From Bosea sp. (in: a-proteobacteria) (lineage in GTDB: Bacteria; Pseudomonadota; Alphaproteobacteria; Rhizobiales; Beijerinckiaceae), in the NCBI GenBank assembly GCA_023910605.1, contig JAAVVV010000001.1, positions 1,850,698 through 1,914,697 on the forward strand: a stretch of DNA of 64,000 nt, read 5' to 3'. Below, in pieces: positions 29,151-37,269 of this stretch. Made by a program: the position numbers and the translations under genes. The notes under the pieces are model-generated. The model was given only the letters and a program-made list of their open reading frames with translations, was not told the origin of the DNA and made no database searches. Numbering within the stretch: position 1 is the stretch's first letter; the number at the start of each line of letters is the position of its first letter.

Positions 29151-30227
29151 ATGAGCACAGCGCTTTATCATGACCCCGCAGCCCGCGCCGAGGGCTCCGC
29201 CAGCCTCGCCGCCGTTCGGGTCTGGCTGGCCGTGATGGCGGGGCTGGTCTTCACCATGGTGCTGGTCGGCGGCGCCACCCGCCTGACCGATTCAGGCCTG
29301 TCGATCACGGAATGGCGGCCCTTCATGGGCGCGGTCCCGCCATTGACCGAGTCAGGCTGGATCAGCGAATTCGAGAAGTATCGCCAGATCCCGCAATACC
29401 AGCTCGTCAACAAGGGCATGAGCCTCGCCGAGTTCAAGTTCATCTACTGGTGGGAGTGGGGTCACCGCCAGTTCGGCCGCTTCATCGGTTTTGCATGGTT
29501 TTTGCCGCTGTTCTGGTTCGCCTGGAAGGGTGTGGTGCGCGGCGGCCTGTTGTGGCGGCTCGCCTTCATCGGCGCGCTGGGCGGGCTGCAGGGCGCAATC
29601 GGCTGGATCATGGTCAATTCCGGGCTCCAGCCGGGCATGGTCGCCGTCGCGCCGATCAAGCTGACGCTGCACCTCACGCTGGCCTCAGTCATCTTCACCA
29701 TGATTGTCTGGATGTGGGCGCGGCTGGGTGAGGGCCTGCGGGACGCTGCGCATCCGCGCGCGCGGCTCGGCGCTCGCCTGCTGCTCGCCGGCCTGTTCGC
29801 GCAGATCGCCCTGGGCGGCCTGGTCGCCGGGCTCGACGCGGGCCTCAGCTACAACACATGGCCGATGATGGATGGCCGGCTGGCTCCATCGATGGACAGC
29901 CTGTTCGTGCAGTCGCCGCTGCTCCAGAATCTCGTCGCCAATGTCGCTCTGGTGCAGTTCAATCACCGCATCGGCGCCTATGCGCTGCTGGCTCTGGCCT
30001 TGTGGCATGTCTGGAGCGCCAGCCGCCTCATGCCCGGCTCCAACGCGGCCTTCCGCGCACATCTGCTCGCGGGCCTCATCCTGTGCCAGGCCGCGCTTGG
30101 CGTGGTGACGCTCCTGCTCGCGGTGCCGCTCTGGGCCGGGCTCGCGCATCAGGGCTTCGCCATCGTGCTGCTGGGCGTGGCTGCATGGCACGCCGAGCGC
30201 TCTGGCGGGCTGTCCGCCGGGGCCTGA
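29151..30227 (+). CDS. ctaA: Haem A synthase (COX15/CtaA)
   Basis: A 358-residue, eight-helix membrane enzyme that oxidises the C8 methyl of haem O to give haem A for cytochrome oxidase. Family blocks are VGGATRLTDSGLSITEWRP, the first His pair region in FIYWWEWGHRQFGRFIGF, LGGLVAGLDAGLSYNTWPMMDG and VQFNHRIGAYALL with the second-half histidine, then LAHQGFAIVLL. The ATG at 29151 gives the standard N-terminus for alphaproteobacterial Cox15. Its stop abuts the stop of the convergent sulfhydrylase gene. Confidence 0.95.
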   Translation: MSTALYHDPAARAEGSASLAAVRVWLAVMAGLVFTMVLVGGATRLTDSGLSITEWRPFMGAVPPLTESGWISEFEKYRQIPQYQLVNKGMSLAEFKFIYWWEWGHRQFGRFIGFAWFLPLFWFAWKGVVRGGLLWRLAFIGALGGLQGAIGWIMVNSGLQPGMVAVAPIKLTLHLTLASVIFTMIVWMWARLGEGLRDAAHPRARLGARLLLAGLFAQIALGGLVAGLDAGLSYNTWPMMDGRLAPSMDSLFVQSPLLQNLVANVALVQFNHRIGAYALLALALWHVWSASRLMPGSNAAFRAHLLAGLILCQAALGVVTLLLAVPLWAGLAHQGFAIVLLGVAAWHAERSGGLSAGA

Positions 30228-31508
30228 TCAGGCCAGCGCCTGGTCCCAGTCGCCGATAAGGTCCTGCACGCCCTCGAGCCCTACGGACAACCGCAGCGTT
30301 CCCGGCGTGACGCCAAGGGCCGCGCGTTCGTGCGGCCGCAGCGAGCGATGCGTCGTCGAGGCCGGATGCGACACGAGCGAGCGGGTCTCGCCGATGTTGA
30401 CCAGATGCGAGAACAGCCTGAGCCGGTCGAGCGCGGCGCGCGCTGCCGCCTCGCCCTGCTTCAGCGTGACGGTGAACACCGAGCCCACGCCATCGGGGCA
30501 GATTCTGTCGGCCAGATCGTGGTTGGGCGAGGAGGCGAGAGCGGGCAGGGAAACCGACACAACCGCAGGATGCGCCGACAGATGGCTGGCCAGCGCCCGC
30601 GCATTCGCGCAGTGCAGCTTCATGCGCAGCGGCAACGTCTCGCACCCCATCAGGATCAGGAATGCCGTGGTCGCGGCCATGCCGGGCCCGAATTCGCGGA
30701 GCCCGATCAGACGGCACGCGGTCATGAAGGCCGTATGCGGATAGGCGTCCGGAATGACGAGATCGTCATACTCGGCCCAGGGCTCGCTGATGAGATTGAA
30801 GCGCGCGTCGCCGGCGAAGTCGAAGCTGCCGCCATCCACGATCACGCCGCCGATCGCCTGCCCAGATCCGGCGAGAAACTTCGAGGCCGAATGCCAGACG
30901 ATGTCGGCTCCGTGTTCGATTGGCCGCAGCAGCGCCGGCGTGGCCAGCGTGTTGTCGACCACCAGCGGCAGGCGGTGGCGCTTCGCCACGGCTGCGATGC
31001 CGGCCACGTCGACCACCTCTCCGGTGGGATTGATGACGCTCTCGATGAAGACGCCGCGCGTCAACGGCCCGATCGCGGCCTCGATCGCCTCAGGCGTGGG
31101 ATCAGCCCAGTCCACGCCGATGCCAAAGCGGGTTTCGAGCCGGCGCGCCAGCGAGAGCGAGCCGCCGAACAGGCGGTTGGCGCTGACATAGCGCTCGCCC
31201 GTGGCGCACAGCGTGATCACGATCAGCAGCAGCGCCGATTGCCCCGACGCCACCGCGATGGCGCCCGAACCACCTTCGAGCGCCGCCACCCGCCGCTCCA
31301 GCGCCGCGGTGGTCGGGTTCGCGCCGCGCGAATAGGAGAAACCGGCGCGCTTGAGGTTGAAGATGTCCGCCCCGTGGTCGAGATCCTCGAACACGAAGCC
31401 GTTGGTCTGGTAGATCGGCGTGATCCGTGCGCCCGTGGCCGGGCAGGGCGTCGCCCCGGCATGAACGGCGCGCGTGGCAAGGCCCCAACGGGATGGGTCG
31501 CTGTTCAT
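30228..31508 (-). CDS. Cystathionine gamma-synthase/O-acetylhomoserine sulfhydrylase family PLP enzyme (paralog 2)
   Basis: A 426-residue Cys/Met-metabolism PLP enzyme, with the PLP lysine at K210 in HSASKFLAGSGQAIGG and the substrate blocks [24 protein letters not shown] and RSLVSHPASTTH. By family it forms homocysteine from O-acetyl- or O-succinyl-homoserine and sulfide, or a related reaction. It differs from the upstream paralog by a shorter middle and FSYSR instead of IYTRI. An ATG at 31508 is chosen over a GTG at 31514. It follows the first paralog by 39 bp, so they form a tandem, probably co-transcribed pair. Confidence 0.88.
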   Translation of the reverse strand: MNSDPSRWGLATRAVHAGATPCPATGARITPIYQTNGFVFEDLDHGADIFNLKRAGFSYSRGANPTTAALERRVAALEGGSGAIAVASGQSALLLIVITLCATGERYVSANRLFGGSLSLARRLETRFGIGVDWADPTPEAIEAAIGPLTRGVFIESVINPTGEVVDVAGIAAVAKRHRLPLVVDNTLATPALLRPIEHGADIVWHSASKFLAGSGQAIGGVIVDGGSFDFAGDARFNLISEPWAEYDDLVIPDAYPHTAFMTACRLIGLREFGPGMAATTAFLILMGCETLPLRMKLHCANARALASHLSAHPAVVSVSLPALASSPNHDLADRICPDGVGSVFTVTLKQGEAAARAALDRLRLFSHLVNIGETRSLVSHPASTTHRSLRPHERAALGVTPGTLRLSVGLEGVQDLIGDWDQALA

Positions 31509-31547
31509 GGCCACGCTCGCCGCGCCAGGCTCGGGTCCGGCCTCGCC

Positions 31548-32828
31548 TCAGGCCTCCAGCGCCTGATCGAGATCCGCGATGATGTCGGCTGCGTCCTCGA
31601 TGCCGATCGACAGGCGCACAACCTCGGGCCCCGCGCCGGCGGCGGTCTGCTGGGCTGCGGTGAGCTGCTTGTGCGTCGTCGAGGCAGGGTGGATCACCAG
31701 CGAGCGCGTGTCGCCGATGTTCGCCAGATGGCTGAACAGCTTGAGGTTCGACACCAGCTTTACGCCCGCCTGATAGCCGCCCTTGAGCCCGATGGTGAAG
31801 ACAGCGCCGGCGCCCTTTGGCGAATAACGCTTGGCGAGGTCATGGTACCGATCGCCCGGCAGGCCGGGATAGTTCACCCAGTCGATGGCGGCATGCGTGC
31901 TCAGATGCGTGGCGACGGCCAACGCATTGTCGCAATGGCGCTGCATCCTGAGCGGCAGCGTCTCGATGCCGGTCAGCAGGAGGAAGGCGTTGAACGGCGA
32001 GAGCGCCGGCCCCAGATCGCGCAGGCTGAGCACGCGCGCGGCGATGGCGAAGGCGAAGTTGCCGAATGTTTCGCCCAGCACCATGCTATTGTATTCAGGG
32101 CGCGGCGCCGAGAGCATGGGGTAGCGCTTGTCTCCCGTCCAGTTGAACGAGCCGCCATCGACCAGCAGTCCGCCGATCGAATTGCCGTGCCCGCCGAGGA
32201 ACTTGGTGGCCGAGTGGACGACGATGTCCGCGCCATGCTCGAACGGGCGGATCAGGTATGGCGAGGCCATGGTGTTGTCCACGATGAGCGGGATGTTGGC
32301 CTTCTTCGCGATGGCCGCGATCGCGGCGATGTCCACGATCACCCCGCCTGGATTGGCGATGGATTCGATGAAGATCGCCTTGGTGCGCTCCGTCAGCGCC
32401 GCCTCGAAGCTCGACGGCTCGTCGGAATCCGCCCAGACCACGTTCCAGCCGAAATTCTTGTAGGCGTTGTTGAACTGGTTGATCGAGCCGCCATAGAGCT
32501 TCCTTGCGGCGATGAACTCGTCCCCGGGCTGCAGCAGGCAGTGGAAGGTCAGGAACTCCGCCGCGTGGCCTGAAGCTACGGCGAGAGCGGCCGTGCCGCC
32601 CTCCAGCGCCGCGACGCGCTCTTCCAGCACGGCGTTGGTGGGGTTGCCGATGCGGGTGTAGATGTTCCCGAAGGCCTGCAGCCCGAACAGCGAGGCGGCA
32701 TGGTCGACATCGTCGAAGACGAAGGACGAGGTCTGGTAGATCGGCGTGGCGCGAGCCCCTGTCGCCGCATCGGGCGCTGCCCCGGCATGGATGGCGAGTG
32801 TCGAGAAACCGGGATGCTGTGCGGACAT
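31548..32828 (-). CDS. metY: O-acetylhomoserine aminocarboxypropyltransferase (sulfhydrylase)
   Basis: A 426-residue PLP enzyme that makes homocysteine from O-acetylhomoserine and sulfide in methionine synthesis. PLP lysine is K209 in [18 protein letters not shown]. Other blocks are [24 protein letters not shown] and [20 protein letters not shown]. The ATG at 32826-32828 has AGGAG upstream; the longer open frame to 32891 is rejected. A palindrome at 32859-32876, close to the start, matches one upstream of glyA. I looked for a SAM-II riboswitch, frequent upstream of such genes in alphaproteobacteria, and did not recognise one. Confidence 0.92.
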   Translation of the reverse strand: MSAQHPGFSTLAIHAGAAPDAATGARATPIYQTSSFVFDDVDHAASLFGLQAFGNIYTRIGNPTNAVLEERVAALEGGTAALAVASGHAAEFLTFHCLLQPGDEFIAARKLYGGSINQFNNAYKNFGWNVVWADSDEPSSFEAALTERTKAIFIESIANPGGVIVDIAAIAAIAKKANIPLIVDNTMASPYLIRPFEHGADIVVHSATKFLGGHGNSIGGLLVDGGSFNWTGDKRYPMLSAPRPEYNSMVLGETFGNFAFAIAARVLSLRDLGPALSPFNAFLLLTGIETLPLRMQRHCDNALAVATHLSTHAAIDWVNYPGLPGDRYHDLAKRYSPKGAGAVFTIGLKGGYQAGVKLVSNLKLFSHLANIGDTRSLVIHPASTTHKQLTAAQQTAAGAGPEVVRLSIGIEDAADIIADLDQALEA

Positions 32829-32858
32829 GGGAGGCTCCTGATAGAACGGCGAACAATT

Positions 32859-32876
32859 CGTTCTTTTTAACGAACG
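32859..32876. promoter_or_regulatory. Palindrome upstream of metY (candidate operator)
   Basis: CGTTC-N8-GAACG, 31 bp upstream of the metY ATG, with right half AACGAACG identical to the glyA site (12135-12152). The two 18-bp sites share 15 positions. A nested TTCGTT-N6-AACGAA symmetry is also present. Location fits a repressor site near the promoter of the sulfhydrylase pair. Confidence 0.5.
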
Positions 32877-32949
32877 TACATGTGGCGTCAAGGGCCTCAG
32901 GCGTCCCTCGATGCTGCGCCGGCGCTTATCCCGTTCCTCGCGGAGCCTT

Positions 32950-33471
32950 TCAGCGCGAGATCGTCAGCTTCTGGAAATGCTTGCCGGACAGCGTCGGCTT
33001 CTTCGATGAGAGCAGGCGCGAATTGATCCCCTGCCAGCCGATCTCACCCGAGAAACGGCCATATTCGATCTTGGGGCAGCGGTTCATCACCACCTTCACG
33101 CCAAGCGCCTCCGCCCTTGCCGCCGCCTCGTCATTGCGCACCGAAAGCTGCATCCAGATCACCTTGGGCCGGGGAACGAGCGCCAGCGCCTCGTCGGTGA
33201 TGGGTCCCGCCGCCTCGGAGTTGCGGAAGATCTCGACCATGTCGACCGCGCCGGGAATGTCCTTGAGCGCGCCATGGACCACGCGCCCCAGCAGCATCTG
33301 CCCGGCAAGGCCAGGGTTCACCGGCACGACATCATAGCCGCGCTCGATGAGATATTTCGTCACGATGAAGCTCGGACGCGCCTCGTTGGCCGAGGCGCCG
33401 ACGAGCGCGATGCGCTTCGTGCCCTTGAGGACATCGCGGATGAAGGCATCGTCGTAAGCGTCGTGGTTCAT
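32950..33471 (-). CDS. CoA-binding protein (YccU-like)
   Basis: A 173-residue single Rossmann-type CoA-binding domain: IALVGASANEARPSFIVTKYLIERGYDVVPVNPG at about 19-52, with DMVEIFRNSEAAGPI and KVIWMQLSVRNDEAAARAEALGVKVVMNRCPKIEY later. The ATG at 33469-33471 matches the family start; the longer frame is not conserved-looking. Proteins of this kind bind CoA or acyl-CoA but their function is unsettled. In several bacteria they lie next to O-acetylhomoserine sulfhydrylase genes, as here. Confidence 0.88.
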   Translation of the reverse strand: MNHDAYDDAFIRDVLKGTKRIALVGASANEARPSFIVTKYLIERGYDVVPVNPGLAGQMLLGRVVHGALKDIPGAVDMVEIFRNSEAAGPITDEALALVPRPKVIWMQLSVRNDEAAARAEALGVKVVMNRCPKIEYGRFSGEIGWQGINSRLLSSKKPTLSGKHFQKLTISR

Positions 33472-33551
33472 GCCCCACTCGTGCCAAGTTGCGCAGCGCC
33501 AGGCAAGAGCGCGGCATGCAGCCCCGCCGTGCGCCAACGCGGCGCAACAGC

Positions 33552-34355
33552 TCAGGGCTCCCAGCGCGGCGAGCGCTTCTCCATGAACGCTTCGATGCCT
33601 TCTTCGGCGTCGCGCGCCAGCATGTTCTCGACCATGACAGCGGTGGCATGGGCATAAGCCTCGTCAAGCCGCATTTCGTGTTGCTCGTAGAAGGCCCGTT
33701 TGCCGATCTTGACGGTCGAGGCCGCTTTCGACGCGATCGTCACGGCCATGCGCTGCGCTTCGGCGAAGGCTGCGCCCGGTTCGACCACGCGGTTGACGAG
33801 GCCCATGCGTGCGGCATCGCTCGCGCTCACCATCTCGCCGAGCAGCAGCATCTCCATGGCGTGCTTGGCCGAAAGATTGCGCGACAGCGGCACCATCGGC
33901 GTGGAGCAGAACAGGCCGATGTGGACGCCAGGCGTGCAGAAGCGGGCTTGCGCCCCGGCAACGGCCAGGTCGCAGCTGGCGACGAGCTGCGCGCCGGCGG
34001 CGGTCGCCACGCCCTCTACCGCCGCGATTACAGGCTGCGGCAGGCGCACGATGGTCTGCATCATGGCGGCGCAGCGGCCCAGAACCTCTGCGAAATAGGC
34101 GCGCCCCCGGTCGGCATCGGCACGGCGCGCGCTCATCTGCTTGAGGTCGTGGCCGGCGCTGAACACCGGCCCGGTGGCGCACATGATGACGGCGCGCACG
34201 GAACGATCCGCGCCGATGCGGTCCAGCGCGCTCTGCAAGGCGGCGATCATGCCTTCGGAAAGCGGGTTGCGCTGGTCGGGGCGGTTGAGGGTCAGCGTCG
34301 CGATCCCGTCGGCCTGCTCGGCCAGCAGCAAGGGCTGTTCGTGCCTGTCATTCAT
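33552..34355 (-). CDS. Enoyl-CoA hydratase/isomerase family protein (ECHDC3-like)
   Basis: A 267-residue crotonase-fold protein with oxyanion-hole blocks VFSAGHDLKQMSA and GVATAAGAQLVASCDLAVAG, and FCTPGVHIGLFCSTPMVPLSR, which is typical of the ECHDC3-like subgroup. The usual hydratase Glu pair is not evident, so hydratase activity itself is not assured. The ATG at 34353-34355 has GGAG 7 nt upstream. It follows a divergent thioesterase gene and precedes the CoA-binding gene by 80 bp, all consistent with acyl-CoA metabolism. Confidence 0.85.
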   Translation of the reverse strand: MNDRHEQPLLLAEQADGIATLTLNRPDQRNPLSEGMIAALQSALDRIGADRSVRAVIMCATGPVFSAGHDLKQMSARRADADRGRAYFAEVLGRCAAMMQTIVRLPQPVIAAVEGVATAAGAQLVASCDLAVAGAQARFCTPGVHIGLFCSTPMVPLSRNLSAKHAMEMLLLGEMVSASDAARMGLVNRVVEPGAAFAEAQRMAVTIASKAASTVKIGKRAFYEQHEMRLDEAYAHATAVMVENMLARDAEEGIEAFMEKRSPRWEP

Positions 34356-34551
34356 GTCCTGGCTCCATTCCCGCGCCGCGTGCATCGTGCCGCTGGCGGC
34401 GAGGCGGGCCTGGCCCCGCCGCCCACGGGCGAGGCAGGGTTGACCAGACCTGCCTGTGACGCGACAGATGGCTGCGGCGCAAACTGCCTGCCGACGTGCC
34501 GATGGCGGGAAACGTCATGCGCCCGATGCCTCCAGCAGAGCTTCACCTGTC

Positions 34552-34974
34552 ATGACCCTGATGACCGCCGCCGAGATCGACGCCTTCCTCGACAAAGAAT
34601 TCCCGCAGATCCATCACGGCGGCAAGTCCTATCATGTCGAGGCTGTAGGGCCGATGACCGCGCGCCTGCGCTGCGCGTATCACGAGCGGCACATCCGCCC
34701 CGGCGGCACCATCTCCGGCCCCACCATGATGGCCCTGGCCGATCTGGCGCTCTATGTCGCCATCCTGGCGCAGATCGGGCCTGTCGGCCTCGCCGTCACC
34801 ACCAACCTGGCCTTCAATTTCCTGCGCAAGCCCGGCCAGGCGGCGCTGATCGCCGACTGCCGTCTCCTCAAGCTCGGCAAGCGGCTCGCGGTTGGCGAGG
34901 TGTCGATCATCTCGGAAGGCGCCAGCGATCTCGTCTGCCATGCCACCGGCACCTATTCGATCCCGGGGCGCTGA
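34552..34974 (+). CDS. PaaI-family hotdog thioesterase
   Basis: A 140-residue hotdog-fold protein. The family core HIRPGGTISGPTMMALADLALYVAIL (about 46-71) contains the PaaI-type helix with Asp, followed by AVTTNLAFNFLRKPGQAALIADCRLLKLGKRLAVGEVSI. It should hydrolyse a small acyl- or aryl-CoA thioester. Starts at 34552 or 34561 are both possible and neither has a strong ribosome site. The gene is divergent from the enoyl-CoA hydratase gene. Confidence 0.85.
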   Translation: MTLMTAAEIDAFLDKEFPQIHHGGKSYHVEAVGPMTARLRCAYHERHIRPGGTISGPTMMALADLALYVAILAQIGPVGLAVTTNLAFNFLRKPGQAALIADCRLLKLGKRLAVGEVSIISEGASDLVCHATGTYSIPGR

Positions 34975-35175
34975 TTGCCCCGCGCGGGGTGGCTGCCCAT
35001 GAGGGCGCAATCTGCACAGGCTGAGCCTTCGGACATCGAAGCCGGATGGCTCTTGCCGCCACATGGGGCCGCCCGGGGCCGCCCGGCTCTGGAACCGGAT
35101 GCGGTAAAATGATACCGTTCTTGATGTATCCATGTTTTTCAATGGTTTGATCTGGATTTCCTGTCGCTGGCGTGC

Positions 35176-35204
35176 TTGACAGCATTCCGTGCTTGCCGCA
35201 TAGA
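35176..35204 (+). promoter_or_regulatory. Promoter of rplM-rpsI
   Basis: TTGACA (35176-35181) and CATAGA (35199-35204) are separated by 17 bp, leaving a leader of roughly 70 nt before rplM. This sits in the 307-bp gap 34975-35281, which shows nothing else I can name. Confidence 0.6.
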
Positions 35205-35281
35205 CCGCGCACACCGCCGCCGTGGCAGCCATGCCGTGGCGGCATTCATTTCCAACGTCCTCAAACGGGTAGGGGTCTGTC

Positions 35282-35758
35282 ATGACAGCGCTCACCACGG
35301 CGACACGCTCGCTGAAGCCCGCCGAAGTCGAGAAGAAGTGGGTTGTGATCGACGGTTCCGGCCTTGTGGTCGGTCGTCTGGCCTCGCTCGTTGCCATGCG
35401 TCTGCGCGGCAAGAACAAGGCCTCGTTCACGCCCCACGTCGATTGCGGCGACAACGTCATCGTCATCAACGCCGAGAAGGTGCTGCTGACCGGCCGCAAG
35501 AAGGAGCAGAAGGTGTATTATCACCACACGGGCTTCATCGGCGGCATCAAGGAACGCTCCGCCAAGTTCATCCTCGAAGGCCGCTTCCCCGAGCGCATCG
35601 TGGAGAAGGCCGTGCAGCGCATGCTGCCGCGCGGCCCGCTTGGCCGCGCCCAGCTCGGCAACCTGCGCGTCTACAAGGGCACCGAGCATCCGCACGCAGC
35701 CCAGCAGCCCGAGGCTGTGGACCTCGCTGCACTCAACCGCAAGAATGCGAGGGCTTGA
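35282..35758 (+). CDS. rplM: 50S ribosomal protein L13
   Basis: A 158-residue L13 of alphaproteobacterial length. Core blocks are [48 protein letters not shown] and [64 protein letters not shown] as consecutive segments. It is an early-assembly large-subunit protein. rpsI begins 2 bp after its stop, so the two are translationally coupled. Confidence 0.98.
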   Translation: MTALTTATRSLKPAEVEKKWVVIDGSGLVVGRLASLVAMRLRGKNKASFTPHVDCGDNVIVINAEKVLLTGRKKEQKVYYHHTGFIGGIKERSAKFILEGRFPERIVEKAVQRMLPRGPLGRAQLGNLRVYKGTEHPHAAQQPEAVDLAALNRKNARA

Positions 35759-35760
35759 GC

Positions 35761-36237
35761 ATGGCCGAAATCCTCCAGTCCCTTGACCAGCTCAAGGGTT
35801 CCGCCGCGGCCCAGCCCGAAGCCCCCCGCCATGTGCAGAAGCTCGACAAGCAGGGCCGCGCCTATGCCACTGGCAAGCGCAAGAACGCCGTGGCCCGTGT
35901 CTGGATCAAGCCCGGCAAGGGCAAGATCATGATCAACGGCCGCGACCTGCCGGTGTATTTCGCCCGCCCTGTGCTGCGCCTGATCCTCAACCAGGCCCTC
36001 CAGATCGCCAACCGTGAAGAGCAGTATGACGTCACGGTCTCGGTCAAGGGCGGCGGCCTCTCCGGCCAGGCCGGCGCTGTGCGCCATGGCCTGTCCAAGG
36101 CGCTGACCTATTACGAGCCCGAGCTGCGCGGCCCCCTCAAGAAGGCCGGCTTCCTGACCCGCGACAGCCGCGTGGTCGAGCGCAAGAAGTACGGCAAGGC
36201 CAAGGCCCGCCGCAGCTTCCAGTTCTCGAAGCGCTGA
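35761..36237 (+). CDS. rpsI: 30S ribosomal protein S9
   Basis: A 158-residue S9 with an alphaproteobacterial N-terminal extension ([13 protein letters not shown]) before the conserved [15 protein letters not shown]. The C-terminus ends [18 protein letters not shown], the tail that reaches the P-site tRNA. The ATG at 35761 directly follows rplM. An open frame extending upstream through rplM is a shadow. A strong terminator follows at 36271. Confidence 0.98.
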   Translation: MAEILQSLDQLKGSAAAQPEAPRHVQKLDKQGRAYATGKRKNAVARVWIKPGKGKIMINGRDLPVYFARPVLRLILNQALQIANREEQYDVTVSVKGGGLSGQAGAVRHGLSKALTYYEPELRGPLKKAGFLTRDSRVVERKKYGKAKARRSFQFSKR

Positions 36238-36270
36238 TCGTTCGGGAACACGCTCTGTTTGGATCGAACC

Positions 36271-36297
36271 AAGGGCGGCCTTCGTGGCCGCCCTTTT
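36271..36297 (+). terminator. Rho-independent terminator after rpsI
   Basis: GGGCGGCC/GGCCGCCC stem with a TTCGT loop, flanked by AA and TTTT, 34 bp after the rpsI stop. Confidence 0.9.
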
Positions 36298-36508
36298 CGT
36301 TCTGGACGATGGGGAGCCATCCCGGCCTTTGAGACTACGTATTCATACCACCCGGAGTGCTCCGGATTTCGCATCATGCGCTTTTGGGGCTTGCTATCCT
36401 CCTGATCGTTCGGGGGAGCGATCAGTATGCGTGACCTTGGCCGGTATACGGCCTGGACATGAAGCGTCTGGCGGCGTGATCGCCGCCGGCGCACCCCCCC
36501 TTCGGCCT

Positions 36509-36583
36509 GCGACCTGCGACCCCGCGACCCCGCGACCTGCGACCCCGCGACCTGCGACCCCGCGACCTGCGACCTGCGACCCT
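36509..36583. repeat. Short tandem repeat of GCGACCT / GCGACCCC units
   Basis: About ten head-to-tail units, mixing 7-bp GCGACCT and 8-bp GCGACCCC (plus one GCGACCCT), fill 75 bp of the 437-bp gap 36238-36674. On the other strand the units read AGGTCGC and GGGGTCGC. Apart from the rpsI terminator the gap shows no gene I can support. Confidence 0.8.
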
Positions 36584-36674
36584 GCGGCGCGCCGCTCTTT
36601 GCCTTCCCAGTCACGCTGGTTCAGATAGTCTTGCAGGCGGGACGATGGGTTCCGTTTCGGCTCGGGAGCCTTTG

Positions 36675-36962
36675 ATGTTGCGTCTTGTCGCAGCGGTGGT
36701 TGCGGTCGCCTTGCTGGCACTGCCCGCGATCCTGATCGCTGCGCGCTCGCCGCTGCCTGCCGGCGCCCGGCTGCTGCTGTCAGCCTTCGCCTTTCTTTCG
36801 CCGCTGTTGATGATCTGGGCGATCCATCTGGTGCCGGCCCTCAACGGCGAGGCGCCGGATCACTCCGCCTTCTGGCGCGGCGTCGGCATCCTGCTCTCGG
36901 TCGCAACCCTGATCGTGCCCTGGCTGATCTATGCCGTTGCGCGCGATCGCGGCGCGCGTTGA
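36675..36962 (+). CDS. Small hypothetical membrane protein
   Basis: A 95-residue protein with three hydrophobic helices (about 3-22, 29-52 and 65-87) and a short polar loop LNGEAPDHSAF. The ATG at 36675 has GGGAG 7 nt upstream, preferred over an in-frame ATG at 36645. I recognise no family. It lies between the ribosomal operon and the argC leader, in the same direction as both. Confidence 0.6.
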   Translation: MLRLVAAVVAVALLALPAILIAARSPLPAGARLLLSAFAFLSPLLMIWAIHLVPALNGEAPDHSAFWRGVGILLSVATLIVPWLIYAVARDRGAR

Positions 36963-37088
36963 TCCTGCACGCTAGGATCGCATGAATCAGGATGGCAGGG
37001 GCCTGAATCACTTGCTGAGCCTGCCGGCGCAAGCTGTTGCAATGACTCGAAGACCCGGCGCCAGCTATCGGTCCGTGGCACCGGCGGA

Positions 37089-37118
37089 TTGACAAGGCCG
37101 CCGATCCGGTCCCATAAC
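37089..37118 (+). promoter_or_regulatory. Promoter of the argC leader transcript
   Basis: TTGACA (37089-37094) and CATAAC (37113-37118) with 18 bp between. The expected start of transcription, 6-8 bp past the -10, falls at 37124-37126, on the start codon of the leader peptide at 37125. There is no ribosome site before that ATG, so the leader peptide is probably translated from a leaderless RNA, as known for trpL of Sinorhizobium meliloti. Confidence 0.6.
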
Positions 37119-37124
37119 CGCCGC

Positions 37125-37181
37125 ATGATCCTGAGCCTCGCCCGTCGCCGACGCAGCTGCCGCCTTTCGCTGGCGCGCTGA
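37125..37181 (+). CDS. Arginine-rich leader peptide of argC
   Basis: An 18-codon open frame, [18 protein letters not shown], ending in TGA. Six of 18 codons are Arg and four are consecutive (37143-37154). It is followed by overlapping stems and a terminator, then by argC, an arginine biosynthesis gene. This is the design of a ribosome-mediated attenuator: when charged tRNA-Arg is short, the ribosome stalls on the Arg run and lets the antiterminator form. It is too short for ordinary gene finding. The biological reading is inference, but the codon bias, position and RNA layout agree. Confidence 0.75.
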   Translation: MILSLARRRRSCRLSLAR

Positions 37182-37216
37182 CGCTCGTTCCCGGGCCGAA
37201 CGCACCCAGCCGCGCC
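37154..37216 (+). promoter_or_regulatory. Attenuator stems 1:2 and 2:3 of the argC leader
   Basis: Segment 1 (37154-37164, CAGCTGCCGCC, just after the Arg codons) can pair with segment 2 (37172-37180, GGCGCGCTG) through nine pairs with two bulges. Segment 2 can alternatively pair with segment 3 (37207-37216, CAGCCGCGCC) through GGCGCG/CGCGCC and CTG/CAG with one bulged C. Segment 3 is the 5' arm of the terminator, so 2:3 pairing prevents termination. Pairings were found by eye; energies were not computed. Confidence 0.65.
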
Positions 37217-37231
37217 TCTGCGCGGCTTTTT
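37208..37231 (+). terminator. Intrinsic terminator in the argC leader (attenuator)
   Basis: AGCCGCGC-CTCT-GCGCGGCT followed by TTTT, located between the leader peptide and argC, 38 bp before the argC start. It lies ahead of a gene rather than after one, which supports an attenuation role. Confidence 0.85.
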
Positions 37232-37269
37232 CATGTCCTGAACGCAGCCATCGGGCAAAGAGGACCATC

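Noticed and set aside
32829-32949. SAM-II riboswitch upstream of metY
   Set aside because: Looked for because it is common before such genes in alphaproteobacteria; the expected pseudoknot elements were not found in the short leader.
35176-35760. N-terminal extension of rpsI reading through rplM in another frame
   Set aside because: S9 homologs start at the MAEILQ segment; the upstream part is an out-of-frame reading of rplM.
36509-36583. CRISPR-like array
   Set aside because: Units of 7-8 bp without spacers are a simple tandem repeat, not a CRISPR array.
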